A stretch of DNA of 64,000 nucleotides from Alteromonas sp. RKMC-009 (GCF_003584565.2 NZ_CP031010.1:1860001-1924000); one strand, 5' to 3'. Positions 52,857 through 61,929 are shown, counted from the stretch's first letter. Numbers and translations are program-made. Notes: generated by a model not told the origin, from the letters alone.

Positions 52857-54152
52857 GTGCTACCGGATAATAAACAGCAGCAGCTCCGGCGTGCAAAACG
52901 CATCGCCCTTTTCTGGCTGGTGGGAGCTGCGTTTGTCTTTATTCTTGCGACGCTGGCAGAGTACCGGCAGTGGATAACGCCATGGCCCGCCTGGGCCGGA
53001 CTCATTAAGATGGCATCAGAAGCTGCGCTGGTTGGCGGGCTGGCTGACTGGTTTGCCGTCAGCGCATTGTTCAGGCCTATTCCGGCCAGATTTCCAATCC
53101 CTCACACGAATATCGTAGCGAATAACAAAGCGGCGGTTGCCGGCAATTTGTCCCGCTTTGTGAAAGAAAAATTCTTCAATGAAGTCGCTATCGAAAAACT
53201 GGTCAATGATGCCCGTCCTGCTCAGGGAATGGCAAGGTGGTTGCGCGAGCCTCAAAACGCAGACCGTCTGAGTCGCTTCGCTGCGCGCTCGCTGGTGGGG
53301 ATCATTAACACGCTGGATGATAAACCCGTTCAGGACATGATGGTAAGCGGAGTAAAGCGGGCTCTGCTGAAAATGGATCTTTCACCTCTCGCAGCCGGCA
53401 CGTTACGGGTTCTGACCCGTGATAAGCGCCATCAGGAGGTGCTGGATCAATTGCTTTATAAAATCGCAGAACTTGCTCACCGGCCTGACAGTCAGATGTT
53501 TATTGCTGAAAAGCTGCATAGCTGGCTGAAAGCAGAGTACCGGCGACTGGAGAAAATATTGCCGACCACCTGGTTGAGCGAGCAGGGCGCTGACATCGCT
53601 TCCAAAGCCATCGTGAGCATTCTGGCGGATATTGCCAATGACAGCGAACACCCGGTACGCAAGAGTTTCGACCGCCAGCTGGAGGACTTCACCGCGAGGA
53701 TGGAAACCGACCCTGCTATGACAGAGAAGCTGGAAAATATCCGTAACCAGTTGCTGAATAACGATACCCTTCAGCAGTACCTGTTTCAGGTGTGGGGCGA
53801 CGTGAAACGCTGGTTAATCGATGATGTTGCAGCCACAGACGGCAAGTTCACAAACCGTTTATCCCATGCACTGCAGGAAGCAGGTAAATCCGTGGCCAAC
53901 GATGAGCAACTGGCAAACGCTGTTGATGTACACATCGCAGAAGCCGCCAGAGCGATGGCGCCGGAGCTCGCAGATTTTCTTACTGATCATATCCGTAAAA
54001 CCATTCTGGCATGGGATGACAACCAGATGGCGGAACAAATTGAACTGAACATCGGTAAAGATCTGCAAAAAGTCCGTATTAACGGTACGTTGGTGGGCGG
54101 GCTGATTGGTGCCTGTCTGTTTTTAATTGAACATGCCATCAGTCTTCTATAA
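52857..54152 (+). CDS. DUF445 membrane-anchored protein (YjiN-like)
   Basis: 431 residues from a GTG with AAGGA six bases upstream. One N-terminal membrane helix (IALFWLVGAAFVFILATLAE) is followed by EAALVGGLADWFAVSALFRP, the DUF445 signature with a second hydrophobic segment. A long helical body follows, with a C-terminal hydrophobic end (GTLVGGLIGACLFLIEHAIS). Function of the family is unknown. Confidence 0.88.
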   Translation: MLPDNKQQQLRRAKRIALFWLVGAAFVFILATLAEYRQWITPWPAWAGLIKMASEAALVGGLADWFAVSALFRPIPARFPIPHTNIVANNKAAVAGNLSRFVKEKFFNEVAIEKLVNDARPAQGMARWLREPQNADRLSRFAARSLVGIINTLDDKPVQDMMVSGVKRALLKMDLSPLAAGTLRVLTRDKRHQEVLDQLLYKIAELAHRPDSQMFIAEKLHSWLKAEYRRLEKILPTTWLSEQGADIASKAIVSILADIANDSEHPVRKSFDRQLEDFTARMETDPAMTEKLENIRNQLLNNDTLQQYLFQVWGDVKRWLIDDVAATDGKFTNRLSHALQEAGKSVANDEQLANAVDVHIAEAARAMAPELADFLTDHIRKTILAWDDNQMAEQIELNIGKDLQKVRINGTLVGGLIGACLFLIEHAISLL

Positions 54153-54242
54153 CCGGTACGTAGCCGTCTTCCTTTTGAGTTTTTTGCACTATCGTGTGAC
54201 ACTTTTCCTTCCCCATTTGTATTTATAAAAAACGAAAACAAC

Positions 54243-56498
54243 ATGAGAAAACGAATTCTTCCCGCGTTACTGCTGGTGTTGCCGCTGATGCATGTCAGCG
54301 CAGACGCAGAGCAGGTCAGAGCCCGTGATATAGGCATCGCGCCTGGTGTACTTGCGACCGGAAAACTGAACAGTATTACCGATGTTGCAGGCGTACGGGT
54401 GGGGCAGGTAACCCTTCATAACGGAAAAGACGTTCACACCGGCGTGACAGCCATTATTCCGGCAGAGGGCAATTTACGGCAGCGTAAGGTACCGGCTGCG
54501 GTATACGTGGGCAATGGTTACGGCAAAATGGCCGGGATCAGTCAAATCCGCGAATTGGGTGAAATTGAAACCCCCGTTTTGCTTACTAATACTCTGAATG
54601 TGGCTGAAGGTATTGCCGGCGTGGTGGAATGGACGCTGGCGCAACCGGGAAACGAAAACGTGGCATCGGTGAATGCTGTTGTAGGTGAAACCAACGACGG
54701 ATTTCTTAACGACATCCGCCGCAGAACCGTAACGAAAGCTGATGTGATTCAGGCTATCAATAAAGCGCAAAGTGGCCCGGTTGCAGAGGGGAATAATGGC
54801 GCCGGCAGCGGTACCCGCGCCTTCGGATGGAAAGGCGGGATCGGTACAAGCAGCCGTTTGCTGCCTGCATCACTGGGCGGATACACAGTCGGTGTACTGG
54901 TACAAAGTAACTTTGGCGGCATCCTGAATATCGACGGCCTGAAAGCCGGGGAAGCGCTAAATCAGCACTACCTGTATAACGAACTGAATAACGATACCGC
55001 TGCTGACGGTTCCATCATGATAGTGGTTGCAACAGACGCACCGCTGGACGACCGCAATCTGGAAAGGCTGGCAAAGCGGGCCATGGCCGGTGTTGCGCGA
55101 ACCGGTGCCAGCCTGACAAACGGCTCCGGCGATTATGTTATAGCCTTTTCTACCGCAGATGCATTACGTCGTGACGAGCAGTCACCGGCGCATTCATCCA
55201 CTGTCATGGCGAACAGTCAGGTCTCACCTTTATTCGAGGCGGTGATTGAAGCAACGCAGGAAGCCATTTATAACAGTTTGCTGATGGCTGAGGACGTGGA
55301 AGGTTTTCACGGGAGCGTAAAAGCCCTGCCGGTAGACAAAATCCGCTCCATGTTATCGGCAGAGCACGGGAAAACAGAGTCTTCTGATACGTTGAGAGTG
55401 GCTACTTTTAACGTAAGTATGGAGTCGACGAATTACCCTTCTTCAGGGCTTCCGCCCGGTGATGACGTGCTTAAAGAGATACTGTCAGATGGCAATAATC
55501 CGCAGGTCAAAAATATTGCTGAGATCATTCAGCGCACCGCGCCGGATATTATTTTGCTTAATGAGTTTGATTACATTAAATCGCAGGGCGATGGTGTACG
55601 GGCCTTTATTCAAAATTATCTGAATGTCAGTCAGCACGGGCAACCTGCTATCGATTACCCGTACGTTTATCTCGCGCCGGTGAACACCGGTGAGCCGTCT
55701 CCTTTCGATCTGGATAACGACGGTAAAGCCACCGGAACAGGCGGTGATGCGTGGGGATTTGGCTTGTATCCCGGCCAGTACGGCATGGTTGTATTGTCGA
55801 AATATCCCTTCGTGCATGATCAGGTACACAGCTTGCAGACGTTTAAGTGGAAAGATATGCCCGGTGCTCAGAAGCCCGTTGACCCAGCCACAGATACTCC
55901 CTGGTATAACCAAGAGGAATGGGCTGAGTTCCGGTTAAGCTCCAAGTCTCACTGGGATATACCCGTTAACGTTAATGGCCGCATTGTGCATGTACTTGCT
56001 ATGCATCCCACACCGCCTAATTTCGATGGCGATGAAGACCGAAACGGTAAGCGGAACCATGATGAAATCAGGCTGATGGCTGACTATCTGTCTCCGGATA
56101 AAGGCGAATACATTACTGATGATGAGGGTAAACAATCCGGCCTGCCGGAAAACACCCGTTTCGTACTGGCAGGCGATTTCAACGCTGCCGATGCGGGTGA
56201 TAAACACAGGCCGGGCGTAATAGAACAGCTTATTGATAACCGGTATGTGAACGGCAACGTTATCCCGGAAAGTGAAGGTGGCCGTGAATATTCAACAGAG
56301 CCTTACAGCCGCAGGTTCACTGCACACTGGGGGGCAAGGGCAGATTACGTTTTACCGTCAAGATATGGCTTTGAAGTGACCGGTAGCGGTGTTTTCTGGC
56401 CCGAAAAAGCCAGCCCGTTGTACCGTCTGGTGAAAGATCGTGAAGCAAGTTCTGATCACCGCCTGGTCTGGCTGGACGTCAAGTTAACCGGTAAGTGA
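54243..56498 (+). CDS. P1/DmpA-type self-processing peptidase fused to endonuclease/exonuclease/phosphatase domain
   Basis: 751 residues with a signal peptide (RILPALLLVLPLMHVSADA). Residues 25-365 are a P1-family (DmpA/BapA) aminopeptidase: ITDVAGVRVGQVTLHNGKDV, NAVVGETNDGFLNDI, GNNGAGSGTRAFGWKGGIGT, and the self-cleavage site Gly256-Ser257 in AADGSIMIVVATDAPLDD. After a short linker, residues 385-750 are an EEP-fold phosphodiesterase/phosphatase: ATFNVSMES (N390), ILLNEFDY, LAMHPTPPNFDGDEDRNGKR, LAGDFNAADAG (D645, N647) and SSDHRLVW (D738, H739). Both halves keep their catalytic residues. Each is normally a separate exported protein, so this is an unusual fusion. If the P1 part self-cleaves, the EEP domain would remain on the beta chain. 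Substrates are unknown. Confidence 0.88.
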   Translation: MRKRILPALLLVLPLMHVSADAEQVRARDIGIAPGVLATGKLNSITDVAGVRVGQVTLHNGKDVHTGVTAIIPAEGNLRQRKVPAAVYVGNGYGKMAGISQIRELGEIETPVLLTNTLNVAEGIAGVVEWTLAQPGNENVASVNAVVGETNDGFLNDIRRRTVTKADVIQAINKAQSGPVAEGNNGAGSGTRAFGWKGGIGTSSRLLPASLGGYTVGVLVQSNFGGILNIDGLKAGEALNQHYLYNELNNDTAADGSIMIVVATDAPLDDRNLERLAKRAMAGVARTGASLTNGSGDYVIAFSTADALRRDEQSPAHSSTVMANSQVSPLFEAVIEATQEAIYNSLLMAEDVEGFHGSVKALPVDKIRSMLSAEHGKTESSDTLRVATFNVSMESTNYPSSGLPPGDDVLKEILSDGNNPQVKNIAEIIQRTAPDIILLNEFDYIKSQGDGVRAFIQNYLNVSQHGQPAIDYPYVYLAPVNTGEPSPFDLDNDGKATGTGGDAWGFGLYPGQYGMVVLSKYPFVHDQVHSLQTFKWKDMPGAQKPVDPATDTPWYNQEEWAEFRLSSKSHWDIPVNVNGRIVHVLAMHPTPPNFDGDEDRNGKRNHDEIRLMADYLSPDKGEYITDDEGKQSGLPENTRFVLAGDFNAADAGDKHRPGVIEQLIDNRYVNGNVIPESEGGREYSTEPYSRRFTAHWGARADYVLPSRYGFEVTGSGVFWPEKASPLYRLVKDREASSDHRLVWLDVKLTGK

Positions 56499-56541
56499 TT
56501 AAACAGGCCGGGCAGATGTATTTCTGTCCGGCCTGCAGGGA

Positions 56542-57222
56542 TTAGCTGCGGTTGCTGTTGTTACGTCTAATTACTTTGCTTTCCAGCGCAGGATTAGCAA
56601 GCTCAAGTACAACGGCGCGCTCTAAAATGATATTGCCGTTAACAACCACATCGTCCGTGATTGAAAGTACCGGTTGTTCGGATTTGTTCTTCATCCAGCC
56701 ATTTTCAGTTTCTTCAAATACGATGTCGCCGTAGATCCGGGTATTGCCTGACAAGCTGACATCACCGTTTTGCGTTGTGACTGAGCCTTTTATTTCGCCA
56801 TCCGGCACCGTAATATCGCCATTCACTGTTTCCAAATCGCCTTCCACCAGACTATTCACAGAAAGCCCGATATTGCCATTTACTGTAGACATATCACCAA
56901 ATACATTCAGGTTTTTACCGGCATTGATATCGCCGTTAACCGTACTCGCATCATTGATTGCAGCGTTATCTGCAATACTGATATTGCCATTCACCGTACT
57001 GACATCTTCAGCAACAGTAAATGTTTGCAAAGTCACGTCTCCGTTGACGGAAGACACATCACCAGCATGGCGGCCTTCATAGATGGTTACCGATCCCAGC
57101 ACACTGCTTACATCGCCGCCATCGTGATAATCACCGTTACCCCCGACATTGATTACACAGCCTGATAGCGTGGCAGCACATAAAAGTGATAAAGCAATAA
57201 TTGAGCGATTCCTGTTTAGCAT
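56542..57222 (-). CDS. Lipoprotein with seven 'TVNGDI' repeats, DUF4097/bactofilin-like beta-helix
   Basis: 226 residues. A lipoprotein signal ends at LLCAATLSGC (Cys about residue 22). From residue 40 to 170 there are seven 17-19-residue repeats, each with a core like S-T-V-N-G-D-I: SSVLGSV, SSVNGDV, STVNGNI, STVNGDI, STVNGNI, ETVNGDI and TTQNGDV. Such a regular pattern folds as a solenoid of beta-strands. A final part (DDVVVNGNIILERAVVLELA) has another turn. It is probably a surface or periplasmic scaffold; its role is unknown. Confidence 0.82.
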   Translation of the reverse strand: MLNRNRSIIALSLLCAATLSGCVINVGGNGDYHDGGDVSSVLGSVTIYEGRHAGDVSSVNGDVTLQTFTVAEDVSTVNGNISIADNAAINDASTVNGDINAGKNLNVFGDMSTVNGNIGLSVNSLVEGDLETVNGDITVPDGEIKGSVTTQNGDVSLSGNTRIYGDIVFEETENGWMKNKSEQPVLSITDDVVVNGNIILERAVVLELANPALESKVIRRNNSNRS

Positions 57223-57443
57223 TCTATTTTCCGTTTTGTAGTGATGTGTGTCCGGTATGGCGTTAATACTCCCGATTTTACCGGGAAGGATTCACTTAAT
57301 AATGAGCAATAACCGCACACGAATGAGTGTAAAAAGTATGACGAGTTCAGCAATTGCTGAGCCAAAAATGATTATGTATTTAAAATCAGTGAGTTATGGG
57401 TTTTTTGGCGTTCAGGGGGAAGGAGAGAGCGTATCCGGAAGTA

Positions 57444-57474
57444 GTCCGGAACACCAAAATGTGGTGTTCCGGAC
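57444..57474. other. Perfect 12-bp stem-loop after bamE
   Basis: GTCCGGAACACC (57444-57455) and GGTGTTCCGGAC (57463-57474) with a seven-base loop, ten bases beyond the bamE stop. There is no T-run on the minus strand, so it is a transcript-end hairpin rather than a classical terminator. Confidence 0.6.
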
Positions 57475-57483
57475 CAAAAATGC

Positions 57484-57840
57484 TTACTGATCGAGCGGGG
57501 TATTAAAATCTTCTGACAGTTCGAAGTCGCCTTCTACGGTGGTCAACACATTACCGTCGAAATTAAGTACCAGTTGCTTCTGGAAATCTTCACCGCGTTT
57601 GGACATACCGCGCTTCATATCGTACACGTAATACCATGTGCTCTTATCAAAAGAGTCTTCAACAACAGGGTGGCCAAGAACATAAACAACCTGCTCTTTG
57701 GTCATGCCAACACGCAGCTTTTTAACGTCACGTTCGTCCAGAAAGTTGCCCTGTGGCACATCAATCCGGTAGATCCAGTTGTTACAGGCAGTGGTGAAAA
57801 ATACAGCGGTTAACAAAATAGCGATTTGATACAACTTCAT
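57484..57840 (-). CDS. bamE: Outer membrane protein assembly factor BamE
   Basis: 118 residues. A lipoprotein signal ends at AVFFTTAC (lipidated Cys at 19). The SmpA/OmlA domain follows: IYRIDVPQGNFLDERDVKKL, RVGMTKEQVVYVLGHPVVED and STWYYVYDMKRG. It is the small lipoprotein of the Bam complex that inserts outer-membrane beta-barrels. The order recN-bamE is conserved in gammaproteobacteria. Confidence 0.96.
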   Translation of the reverse strand: MKLYQIAILLTAVFFTTACNNWIYRIDVPQGNFLDERDVKKLRVGMTKEQVVYVLGHPVVEDSFDKSTWYYVYDMKRGMSKRGEDFQKQLVLNFDGNVLTTVEGDFELSEDFNTPLDQ

Positions 57841-57977
57841 GCGTGAGCTTGTCCAGTTATGCTTTGATTATAGTGACAGGCATTACCTTTGCCGGCAAAC
57901 CAGTGTCAGAATGCGGCTGTCGCAAAATAATGCGCGACAGCATGCTACCCAATCACCTATGACCAATCAACCGCTTA

Positions 57978-59660
57978 TTAGTTCGATTCTGCACTTTCTA
58001 ACAGTTCTCTGGCATTTGCCAGTGCTGATTCGGTTACCTTGTCACCGGCAAGCAACCGGGCCAGTTCGTCTATCCGGTCCTGCTTCGTTAATGGCAACAT
58101 CTGTGTTTCTGTTGTACTGCCATCGCTGAACTTGGTCACAAACAACTGGTTATGGGCCTGTGCAGCAACCTGAGGTAAGTGCGTAACACACATAACCTGA
58201 CTCACTTTACCCAGCCGGCGTAACAAACCACCCACAATGGCGGCGGTCGGGCCGCTGATCCCTGTATCGACCTCATCAAAAATCATGGTCGGTGTTGCGT
58301 GTTTGTCACTGGTCAGTACCTGAATGGCAAGCCCGATACGCGACAGCTCACCGCCCGACACCACTTTCTCCAGCTTGTCTGCCGGCTGACCGGGGTTAGT
58401 GGATACCAGGAAAGTCACATCATCCAGACCAGACGCCACAGGCGTTTTGTCTTCCTGATAATCAACGGCAATATCAATCACCGCATGAGGCATATTCATC
58501 TGACGGATTTGCCCCTGAATTGCTTCAGCCAGCTTAACCGAAGCGATCTGCCTTGAAGCTGAGAGTGCTTCACAGGCCTGACGGTAAGCGTCTTTTGCTT
58601 CAACGACCTCATGCTGTAAATCTTCCAGACGATTCTCATCCTGCTCCAGACCGGCAAATTCTGCCGCCAGTGCCTGATGATGCCCGAACAGTTCTTCAGG
58701 CATCACAGTATGCTTACGTGCCAGTTCCATGGCCTTGCTGTAACGGGATTCCACCTGTTGCAGCCGCAGAGGATCTATTTCAAGATCATCGCAATAGCTG
58801 CGTAATTCTCTGGCCGCTTCTTCTACCTGAATAGAGGCATCGTTCAGCAAGGCAATAATCGGTGTCAGGGCGCTGTCGTGCTCTTCCAGTTCAGACAGGC
58901 GGTCAAGACCATTTTGAATAATGGATAACGCATTACCCTCGTCATTCTCATACAGGTTATAAAAACTCGTTTGCGCCTGTTCCAGCAAGGTCTGTCCGTT
59001 ACTCAACCTGCGGTGCTCAATTTCCAGTTCGGTAAATTCGCCGTCTTCAATGGCAAATTCATCCAGCTCCTGGACCTGGTAGGCCAGCAGTTGCTGACGG
59101 TCAGCACGCTGTTGCGCCTGTGTTTCCAGGTTTTTCAGTTCCGACTGCTTCTGTTTCCACAAGCGGTAGTTATCTGACACGGCGCTCAGCAACGCAGGAT
59201 GCGCGGCATACTGATCCACCAGCTTTCGCTGATAATCGTCTTTCAAAAGCTGAAGGTGCGTGTTCTGGCCATGGATAGCAATGAGGTACTGGCCGAACTG
59301 TTTCAGTTGTTGCAGCGATACCGGTGTGCCGTTAATGAACGCTTTCGATCTGCCTTCGCGGGAAATGACACGGCGCACAAAACAGCTGTCGTCATCTTCA
59401 TCCAGCAATTCCTGCTCATCCAGCCAGGCCAGCGCAGCTTTATGGCCTTTCAGATTAAAATGGGCAACGATTTCTGCTTTAGGCGCGTCTTTACGCACCG
59501 CGCCGGCATCGGCCCGCTCACCCAGACAAAGGCTGAGTGCGTCAATGGCAATAGACTTACCCGCACCGGTTTCACCGGTGATGGCCGTCATACCCGACTC
59601 AAGATTGACAGATAATTGCTTAACAACAGCGAAATTTTTGATCGACAGATTAACCAGCAT
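57978..59660 (-). CDS. recN: DNA repair protein RecN
   Basis: 560 residues of an SMC-like ATPase. Walker A is GETGAGKSIAIDALSLCLGE at the N-terminus; long coiled-coil arms follow; the C-terminal head has VVSGGELSRIGLAIQVLTSD (signature) and PTMIFDEVDTGISGPTAAIV (Walker B), then VMCVTHLPQVAAQAHN. It acts in double-strand break repair. Two LexA-like boxes lie just upstream, as expected for an SOS gene. Confidence 0.96.
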   Translation of the reverse strand: MLVNLSIKNFAVVKQLSVNLESGMTAITGETGAGKSIAIDALSLCLGERADAGAVRKDAPKAEIVAHFNLKGHKAALAWLDEQELLDEDDDSCFVRRVISREGRSKAFINGTPVSLQQLKQFGQYLIAIHGQNTHLQLLKDDYQRKLVDQYAAHPALLSAVSDNYRLWKQKQSELKNLETQAQQRADRQQLLAYQVQELDEFAIEDGEFTELEIEHRRLSNGQTLLEQAQTSFYNLYENDEGNALSIIQNGLDRLSELEEHDSALTPIIALLNDASIQVEEAARELRSYCDDLEIDPLRLQQVESRYSKAMELARKHTVMPEELFGHHQALAAEFAGLEQDENRLEDLQHEVVEAKDAYRQACEALSASRQIASVKLAEAIQGQIRQMNMPHAVIDIAVDYQEDKTPVASGLDDVTFLVSTNPGQPADKLEKVVSGGELSRIGLAIQVLTSDKHATPTMIFDEVDTGISGPTAAIVGGLLRRLGKVSQVMCVTHLPQVAAQAHNQLFVTKFSDGSTTETQMLPLTKQDRIDELARLLAGDKVTESALANARELLESAESN

Positions 59661-59670
59661 GTGTTCACCG

Positions 59671-59705
59671 CAGTATGTTTATACAGTGTGTGTAAATATA
59701 TACAG
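59671..59705 (-). promoter_or_regulatory. Two LexA-like SOS boxes and promoter of recN
   Basis: Read on the minus strand, CTGTATATATTTACAC (59690-59705) and CTGTATAAACATACTG (59671-59686) each differ by one base from the CTGT-N8-ACAG plan and are 19 bp apart. A -35 TTTACA upstream and a -10 TATATT inside the first box would place them over the promoter. Confidence 0.75.
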
Positions 59706-59783
59706 TATTCTGATTGTGTAAAGTAAAGTTTTTTCTACGTTAAAAAAAATCCGGGTAAATTGCTTTATTATAATTTTTATTAA

Positions 59784-60014
59784 AAACCTGCGCACAAGGC
59801 ATTACAGGCTGGCAAACTCAAACAATGGAAGCAGGAAACGGATTACCGCAAACGTTCGCTGGCTGAGACGGCCATGTGGCGATATAAATCCCTGACCGGT
59901 GACAAGCTTCGTTTACGGGTTTATGACGCGCAGGTGGGTGAAGTCATGGCCCGGGTGGCAGTGTTGAATAAAATGGCCTCGTTAGGGATGTCCTTGAGCC
60001 AGATGGTCCGCTAA
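59784..60014 (+). pseudogene. IS5-family transposase, C-terminal remnant
   Basis: A 76-residue open stretch without start codon. It contains KLKQWKQETDYRKRSLAETA, MWRYKSLTGDKLRLRVYDAQ and VGEVMARVAVLNKMASLGMS, then a natural stop. This is the end of the DDE domain of IS5-type transposases: the catalytic Glu lies in R-S-L-A-E-T, with the conserved 'Y.R...L.ET.m.r.K'. The upstream two-thirds of the gene is missing, so the element is dead. Confidence 0.75.
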
Positions 60015-60063
60015 GTGAACTGGGGTTAAGGGGAAATCTGTCCTAGAAGATGATTTGATCAAC

Positions 60064-60090
60064 AAGGCTAGGGTTGAAAACCCTAGCCTT
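60064..60090 (-). terminator. Stem-loop overlapping the sugar-porter stop codon
   Basis: AAGGCTAGGG and CCCTAGCCTT form a perfect ten-base stem with a seven-base loop; the TAG stop of the porter lies inside the arm. Only a short T-poor tail follows. Confidence 0.45.
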
Positions 60091-60931
60091 GTTTCTCATT
60101 TGCACTCTGCTGTAGTGATTTTGGCTCAACCGGAGCAGTAATATTCAGTTTCAACTCAATTTCTTCAAGCGACAGCTGTTTGGTTTCCGGTACTTTTCGC
60201 CAAATGAAGATAAACCCGAGTAAACAAATAATGCCATAAATCAAAAAGCTCCCTTGTGCTTCAAAAGTATGATTAATCAATGGAAAAGTGTAAGTTAAAA
60301 CAAACGAAGCAAACCAAAGAGTAAAAGTACCGATAGCCATAGCTACGCCACGAACCCGATTAGGAAAAAGCTCAGCTAGTAATACCCAGGTAACAGGTGC
60401 CAATGTCATCGCATATATTGCAATTGCACACAGTACCAGCAGCAGAACAGGCAAACCTAAAGTGCCTGTTTGATAAGCCAGTGCAATCAAGGCATAAATA
60501 ATCGTCAAACCAATTGAACCGAATAACATGAGTTTACGTCGCCCTAGACGGTCAACTAAAGGTAAAGCGAGTAAAGTAAAAATTAAGTTCACAGAGCCGG
60601 TTGCTACAATGGATTTTAGTGTATCGTCAATATCAAATCCTGCGCTGGTAAAAATTTCCTGCGCGTAATTAAATACTACGTTGATGCCACACCATTGCTG
60701 AAATGCAGCCAGTACTATACCAATGATTAACACGGGTTTAAGTGATAGCAAATCCCCAAATCCACTGCCATGCCTTACTGACAAATTAGCCTTTAGTTCG
60801 GTTAGAACCTTACTTGTGTAGCTGCTACTACCAATTTTAGCCAACACTTCTCGCGCTTCAGTAAAGCGAGCTTTTTGCGTTAGCCAGCGTGGTGATTCAG
60901 GGATTAAAATGGCCAGAATTAAAAATAACAT
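60083..60931 (-). pseudogene. Sugar porter (MFS), N-terminally truncated
   Basis: 282 residues that correspond to the second part of a sugar/proton symporter of the XylE/GalP family. It begins inside helix 6 (AAELVPAMLFLILAILIPES followed by PRWL), then has the central loop, FQQWCGINVVFNYAQEIF, DRLGRRKLMLFG and the C-terminal PETKQLSLEEIE. About 190 residues with the first five or six helices are missing; in-frame sequence before the ATG ends at a stop about 50 bases upstream. The ATG at 60931 is simply the first Met in the remaining frame. The product should not be functional. Base composition is more AT-rich than the neighbours. Confidence 0.85.
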
Positions 60932-61143
60932 TGCCGGAACTAGCTCAGCCGCATTGCTTCGAAGAACTTGTAGCTATTCAATTTTATTTTTACGTTGTTA
61001 TCGAATGTTGGAGCGTTTGTTACAATATTTAACACCGGTGCTCGACGAAAGAGAATGCTATATTTGCGCATTCATGATGGATTATTTTATTGTCATTAAC
61101 CTGCAGCATATATAAAGCGGGCGCCTGCGTGTACCGGCAACGA

Positions 61144-61366
61144 TTAACTGCATTTGATACATTTTTCCTTTGTTGTAAATCGCAGTTGCGCCACCTCGCC
61201 AGGTAAGGTAAACACCACATGGTAATACTTTACCGGCAACAACTGTTGTTCTCTGGCCTGAACCCAGCGTTTGGCACTCGCCCCTGACGCTTCGGAAAAC
61301 GCCGGTTACGACAGGAGTTGTACGCAATCAGCCCGGTATGACAACTATCGCAACCCTACGGGAATT
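61144..61366 (-). pseudogene. IS91-family transposase remnant, frameshifted
   Basis: On the minus strand two frames together give the zinc-finger region of an IS91-type transposase: CDSCHTGLIAYNSCRNRRFP then KRQG, and after a one-base shift GASAKRWVQAREQQLLPVKY then YHVVFTLPGEVAQL, ending in a stop. Compared with the family pattern C-x-x-C...IAYNSCRNRHCPKCQG, two cysteines are replaced (Phe and Arg), and an in-frame TAG lies just upstream. The catalytic tyrosines are absent. It is a decayed fragment. Confidence 0.72.
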
Positions 61367-61590
61367 CAGGACGACATTGCCCTTTATTCAGGATAGAAGT
61401 GCAATACAAAATCAGAATAAAATTAGAGATGTGGGAGCGAGAATCTTACCACGGAGCGGTTTAGTCCATTGTCCATTCCCTGTCTTGTGAAAGGTTTATA
61501 CATCCCCTACAAATTCCGCCAGACAAAGAAAAACTAAAAGATATTCTTAGAGTACCCGGGCAGTTGACCTTTCCCGCAAAGCTATTTTAC
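61367..61590. other. Non-coding stretch between the IS91 remnant and azlD
   Basis: About 220 bp with no convincing frame, repeat or promoter. It probably belongs to the same decayed insertion zone. Confidence 0.4.
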
Positions 61591-61929
61591 TCACCCCAAA
61601 ACCACCTTCACGGCCCCGAACACCACCACGCCGGTGAGAGTGGGTAATCCCATCGAGCGGGTTTTCGACCATACAAGCAGTGTTGCCAGCAGGCCTGCTA
61701 CCGTTGCTGTCCAGGAGGGGATGGTGAGGTGTACCGGTACCAGCGAGCTGCCGAGCATGGCGGCTATCATTGCCGGGCCGGATACGGTGAGCCAGTCTGG
61801 CATATCGGGTGTTGTTTCATCATTTGCATGCTTAGCGAGTTTTTTGCGCATCCACAAATAAGGAAGCAGTCTGATTAAATAAGTGCCAACGGCAATACTT
61901 ACCAGGGTCAGCCACATTTCCTGACTCAT
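61591..61929 (-). CDS. azlD: AzlD-family branched-chain amino-acid exporter subunit
   Basis: 112 residues with three to four membrane segments (WLTLVSIAVGTYLIRLLPYL, PAMIAAMLGSSLVPVHL, TATVAGLLATLLVWSKTRSM). This is the small AzlD/YgaH partner. It overlaps azlC by four bases and should form the exporter with it, probably for branched-chain amino acids as in Bacillus AzlCD and E. coli YgaZH. Confidence 0.88.
   Translation of the reverse strand: MSQEMWLTLVSIAVGTYLIRLLPYLWMRKKLAKHANDETTPDMPDWLTVSGPAMIAAMLGSSLVPVHLTIPSWTATVAGLLATLLVWSKTRSMGLPTLTGVVVFGAVKVVLG

Noticed and set aside
61029..61327. Two overlapping frames of 63 and 81 codons on the minus strand
   Set aside because: They cover the IS91-type remnant in other frames; the frame with family likeness is the one reported as a pseudogene.
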